From assembly GCA_947499555.1 (NCBI GenBank), contig CANMOU010000001.1:1514165-1578164 (forward strand): a stretch of DNA of 64,000 bases, written 5' to 3'. The stretch is from an uncultured Roseovarius sp. (GTDB lineage Bacteria > Pseudomonadota > Alphaproteobacteria > Rhodobacterales > Rhodobacteraceae). Numbering within the stretch: position 1 is the stretch's first letter; each line of letters begins with the position of its first letter. The notes beneath the pieces are model-generated. The model was not told where the DNA came from and did no database searches. It worked only from the letters and a program-made list of their open reading frames with translations. A program made the translations under genes and the position numbers. This document shows, one piece after another, positions 60,828-64,000 of the stretch.

Positions 60828-61787
60828 CTAAGCCGCTCCGAACGACAGAATGGACATAGTTTCATTCTGTGACACTGGTTCGAGATCGGTCAGATCGACA
60901 TCGAACCGCACATTTTCGATAGGTGCGGCAACTGCAACATCAGGGACAGGCAATACCGCTGCATAATGAATTTTCAAAGATGACTGGTCAGGAAAAACAC
61001 CCAGTTTAAGCTCATTGCGGTAAAGGTCGCGCCCACCCTTCACAATGCACTGGTTGAAGAAATTCGCTCGAAGATCGGAGTCACTAAGCTGTCTGTAAAC
61101 CTCCTCCATGAGTTCGGCAGCCGTCCGGCCCGAACTAATTTCGACCACCAAGAGTGAAGCCACGTATACCTGAAAATCACCGTTTGGACGAAGCTGGTCG
61201 AGTGAGAACCGATGCTTTCTTCGAGAAAGCATGGTTGTCTTCGCTTCAAGAGCAAAGTGATCGGTCACGAAATCATATTTTGCGTTCTTACTTTGGCACC
61301 AGCTTTGAGCAGCGAGTTCAAGGTTACTGGACTGAGACAAAATATACAGTTCGCCCCATAGCCCTAGGATGTCTCCGATAGACTCGCCAATCAGTTTAAA
61401 CAGGTCAGCCAACTCCAAAATGCGCGAGGCAATATCTTTGTTGGAGTAAGGCGTGCGGCGTTCCCGAAAAGCCTCTTCAAGCAGGCGCAGCAACATCCGC
61501 GTAATGTCAGGATCATTCTCATTTAGTCGCACAACAGTATAAATGCCCGCAGAACGTGCGCCACTTGCTGAATCGATCTCACAACTACGCGAGAAATGAG
61601 CAGACACAGATCGAAGTTCTATGTCGTTTCGGGCATCGTCTCGCCGCGCTTTAAAAAGTAGCGACGGATAGGAGTCGCCGTCAACGGACAGCCAAAGAGA
61701 ATTATCATCGGTGATAGGCTGACCAAAGAGTTGGTCGCAGCCTTCGGGAAACGAGTTAACCAGTTCTGCGTAGGTTTCAAAGAGCAT
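60828..61787 (-). CDS. PD-(D/E)XK motif protein (DUF4420) of a Z1-type restriction-like system
   Basis: A 319-residue protein with the PD-(D/E)XK nuclease core: ILGLWGELYILSQSSN gives E146, KYDFVTDHFALEAKTT gives D172 and E181-A-K183. The family DUF4420 is known from clusters with Z1 superfamily II helicases, MORC/MutL-like ATPases and DNA methylases described as restriction-modification relatives. Here the Z1 gene is 6 bases upstream. The nuclease probably cuts foreign DNA (inference from family). Confidence 0.82.
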   Translation of the reverse strand: MLFETYAELVNSFPEGCDQLFGQPITDDNSLWLSVDGDSYPSLLFKARRDDARNDIELRSVSAHFSRSCEIDSASGARSAGIYTVVRLNENDPDITRMLLRLLEEAFRERRTPYSNKDIASRILELADLFKLIGESIGDILGLWGELYILSQSSNLELAAQSWCQSKNAKYDFVTDHFALEAKTTMLSRRKHRFSLDQLRPNGDFQVYVASLLVVEISSGRTAAELMEEVYRQLSDSDLRANFFNQCIVKGGRDLYRNELKLGVFPDQSSLKIHYAAVLPVPDVAVAAPIENVRFDVDLTDLEPVSQNETMSILSFGAA

Positions 61788-61793
61788 GACAGC

Positions 61794-62861
61794 CTACCTT
61801 TCGACCCATACGCGCTCCATCAGGTGGTCAGGAACATGCACGGCAAGTATCGGTACGTCCTTGATTGTCCTCTTCTTGTCTGCCGTCTGGATATCGTAAC
61901 GGTGGAGTTGGAAAGTTACTGTTTCGGCAGATATCAGCGCTCTGGCACCTGGATAGTTTGTCTTTTCGTTCTTACCCTGGAACAAGTTCTTAATCTTGGC
62001 CGGTTGTTTGTCACTTAAGGTACGAACTGCACTGACGCCCGACCATGGCCCTGACAGAACGTAAAAACTGCAGCGCATGTTGGCATCTTCGGTCGCCAGC
62101 CGTTCTAGCCCCATCATTAGAGCGGAATGCTGTAAGTTATCATCTGGCCATTTGTAGCGAAGCTGACCAATCTTCGGCAGCAAGTCAGCCAGCTTGATGT
62201 TATCGCCAAATGCTGGAACGATCTGCTTGTCGTTCCAACCGGCCTCAGCATAACTCATCAATTTCAAGTCGGAGATGATCTCGTCAACCAGTTCACGATT
62301 ATCTGAAACGATCTCTGTATCCTCAAATGGATGATCGGGTGTGATCCATCCGCCGCGCCCTTTTGACTGATACATTTCAAGGAGAATTACTGAGTTTCGT
62401 GTTGGTTTAAGACTTTGATCAAGAAAATATGTTCGTCGCCATTCCTTAAGGGTTTTACCTTTAGCCAGATGGGTACGGATCGATCCGCGAATGGATTCTT
62501 CATGCTTCACATAGTCGGTGAAGGCATCGACATTTTCAGACGTCAGGTAAATTCTGCAAAGACCGAGATAGCCGCGCTTATAACCGAAGAATCGTGCTCG
62601 TTGCTGAATATTGTCGGCGTTACCAACACCCGTTGAGCGCGGCATATAGCTTACGGTCAAGCCTTCAACCGTAAAGCCTCGATCAAGGCCGATACCGCCA
62701 ACCAGTATCCAACTGTACTCACCTTTCCAGTCCACTGTTGGGATGCGATTTTTCTCACGCGTGTTGAGTTCGACAACTGCGGTTTCCTCAATCGCATCAA
62801 AAAGAACTGACCTGATATCATCGAAGGTGAATACCGTGTCGTAGGTCTTGAACAGTTGTGT
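61794..62861 (-). pseudogene. Z1 domain protein, 5' part removed by IS insertion
   Basis: An uninterrupted frame of about 355 codons running from the IS edge to the stop at 61794. It contains the Z1 core: ILVGGIGLDRGFTVEGLTVS, followed by NADNIQQRARFFGYKRGYLG, equivalent to the GGnxLSRGlTlEGL and QMGRWFGYR motifs of the family. The N-terminal helicase-like part, usually 500 or more residues, is missing, and the first codons (TQLFKTYDTV) follow an in-frame stop lying in IS sequence. A GTG at 62735 could start a shorter product. The system is therefore most likely dead in this strain. Confidence 0.8.
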
Positions 62862-62943
62862 CTAACGTCAGCACCAATGGGACAGTTTAGGTCGATTTGA
62901 TAAGGGAGGGTTTCTGGCACATCGTAACCACCAAGGAGTGGAG

Positions 62944-63318
62944 ATGAGACAGAAACCCGGAACGCGAAAGAGCCACGGTGAGAAGGTCGTGAAGGACATC
63001 CGCCGTGCGACGCGCAAACAGTATTCTGCTGAAGAGAAGATCAGGATCGTGTTGGACGGCCTGAAGGGCGAGGACAGCATTGCCGAGCTGTGCCGCCGCG
63101 AGGGCATCGCCCAGAGCCTGTATTACAGCTGGTCGAAGGAGTTCCTTGAAGCTGGGAAGAAGCGCCTGGCCGGGGACACGGCGCGTGAGGCGACGTCCAA
63201 TGAGGTTAAAGGGCTTCGCCGTGAGGCACGGGACCTGAAAGAGGTCGTGGCCGAACAGGCCCTGGAACTACGCCTTCTCAAAAAAAGCATGATCGCGGAT
63301 GGGGACGACGACGTATGA
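62944..63318 (+). CDS. IS3-family transposase OrfA
   Basis: A 124-residue helix-turn-helix protein: QYSAEEKIRIVLDGLKGEDSIAELCRREGIAQSLYYSWSKEFLEAG, then a leucine-rich coiled-coil (LKEVVAEQALELRLLKKSM) used for dimerisation and contact with OrfB. AAGGAG lies 6 bases before the ATG at 62944. The stop overlaps the orfB start (ATGA). Confidence 0.92.
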   Translation: MRQKPGTRKSHGEKVVKDIRRATRKQYSAEEKIRIVLDGLKGEDSIAELCRREGIAQSLYYSWSKEFLEAGKKRLAGDTAREATSNEVKGLRREARDLKEVVAEQALELRLLKKSMIADGDDDV

Positions 63319-64000
63319 GGTATCCCGCATCCGAAAAACTGGAGATCATCCGTCTCGTCGAAGGCTCACACCTGCCGACGAAACGAACGCTGGATAAGCT
63401 CGGCATCCCCAGAACCACTTTCTACCGTTGGTACGACCGGTATCTGGCCGGTGGCCCTGAAGCGCTTGAGGATCGCAGTCCCAAGCCGTCGCGGGTCTGG
63501 AATCGCATTCCCCAGCCAGTTCGGGAGAGGGTCAAAGATCTGGCTCTGAAGGAAAGTGACCTATCGCCGCGTGAGTTGGCCGTGCAGTTCACTGACACGG
63601 AAAAGTATTTTGTGTCAGAGGCTTCGGTCTATCGTATCCTCAAATCCTACGACCTGATCACCAGTCCGGCCTATGTCGTTCTGTCGGCCGCAAACGAGTT
63701 CAAAGACAAGACAACGCGTCCCAACGAGCTCTGGCAGACCGACTTCACCTATCTGAAAGTGATCGGCTGGGGCTGGTTCTATCTCAGCACGATCCTCGAC
63801 GACTACAGCCGGTACATCATCGCCTGGAAGCTCTGCACGACGATGAGGTCGGGCGACGTGACCGACACGCTGGACCTGGCGTTGCAGGCATCGGGGTGTG
63901 ATCAGGCAACGGTCCTGCACAATCCGCGCCTGCTCAGCGACAATGGCTCGAGCTATATCTCTGGCGAACTGGCTGATTGGCTTGAAGATCAGCAGATGGA
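63315..64000 (+). CDS. IS3-family transposase OrfB (3' end outside window)
   Basis: At least 228 residues. An N-terminal helix-turn-helix (LPTKRTLDKLGIPRTTFYRWYDRYLAGG) precedes an HTH_21-like region and the rve integrase core: ELWQTDFTYLKV (first Asp), TILDDYSRYIIAW, and LLSDNGSSYISGEL (second Asp); the catalytic glutamate should follow just past the window. The start overlaps orfA (ATGA), so OrfB is probably made by re-initiation and may also be made as a frameshift fusion. Confidence 0.9.
   Translation, partial: MRYPASEKLEIIRLVEGSHLPTKRTLDKLGIPRTTFYRWYDRYLAGGPEALEDRSPKPSRVWNRIPQPVRERVKDLALKESDLSPRELAVQFTDTEKYFVSEASVYRILKSYDLITSPAYVVLSAANEFKDKTTRPNELWQTDFTYLKVIGWGWFYLSTILDDYSRYIIAWKLCTTMRSGDVTDTLDLALQASGCDQATVLHNPRLLSDNGSSYISGELADWLEDQQM

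Larger units (their letters stand above)
62859..64000 (+). mobile_element. IS3-family insertion sequence (left end to window edge)
   Basis: The element begins at about 62859 (TGTCTAACGTCAG), where the Z1 frame is broken, and carries orfA and orfB transposase genes. The right end, its inverted repeat and the target duplication lie outside the window, so the left boundary is accurate only to a few bases. Confidence 0.85.

Overview
The window looks like the chromosome of a marine alphaproteobacterium of the Roseobacter/Rhodobacterales type. The evidence is the GC-rich housekeeping core (ileS, map, truA, sfsA), a bacterial phosphatidylcholine synthase, the linked YcjX-type GTPase and TIGR01620-type membrane protein genes, many TRAP and ABC uptake systems, and an alphaproteobacterial LexA box (GAAC-N7-GAAC). 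This is inference from gene content; no species is claimed.

Layout. 1-19.6 kb is mostly core: the end of a XerC-type recombinase, an ankyrin-repeat protein, a cytochrome P460-like protein, pcs, a five-gene reverse operon (CinA-like, GNAT, peroxidase-related, OmpA, Ogt), sfsA, map, benE, ileS, a GST, a PPOX flavoprotein, a cyclic-nucleotide-domain/thioredoxin-reductase fusion back to back with a truncated haemoglobin, the YcjX/GNAT/TIGR01620 operon, truA and tRNA-Arg(TCT).

19.9-30.2 kb is a divergent catabolic island around a GntR regulator. It encodes homologues of the hydroxyectoine/ectoine enzymes EutA, EutB, EutC and DoeA/EutD plus a class III aminotransferase, combined with a Rieske oxygenase, an M20 deacylase and two phytanoyl-CoA-type dioxygenases. 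I consider this the most interesting unit: it looks like a variant pathway for a modified ectoine-type or other cyclic/N-substituted solute. It ends at a scar (30.3-30.8 kb) with fragments of a decarboxylating dehydrogenase and a phage-type primase-polymerase. 30.9-37.3 kb is a reverse operon of an N-formylglutamate amidohydrolase, a TRAP transporter, a glutamine-synthetase-like ligase and an iron alcohol dehydrogenase, divergent from an RpiR regulator. 38.3-42.3 kb is a polyamine-type ABC operon (potD-A-B-C).

42.4-45.1 kb is a radical SAM/UdgX DNA-repair pair under a LexA box. 45.4-49.9 kb holds an ECF sigma/anti-sigma pair and a GST-cupin-amine oxidase-TetR operon with a probable TetR operator. 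49.9-59.9 kb holds a ugp-type ABC operon, a LysR regulator, a TAXI-TRAP transporter and a DadA-like oxidase. 60.1-62.9 kb is the remnant of a Z1/PD-(D/E)XK restriction-like defence locus with a HEPN-like protein; its Z1 gene is cut by an IS3-family element that runs off the window end.
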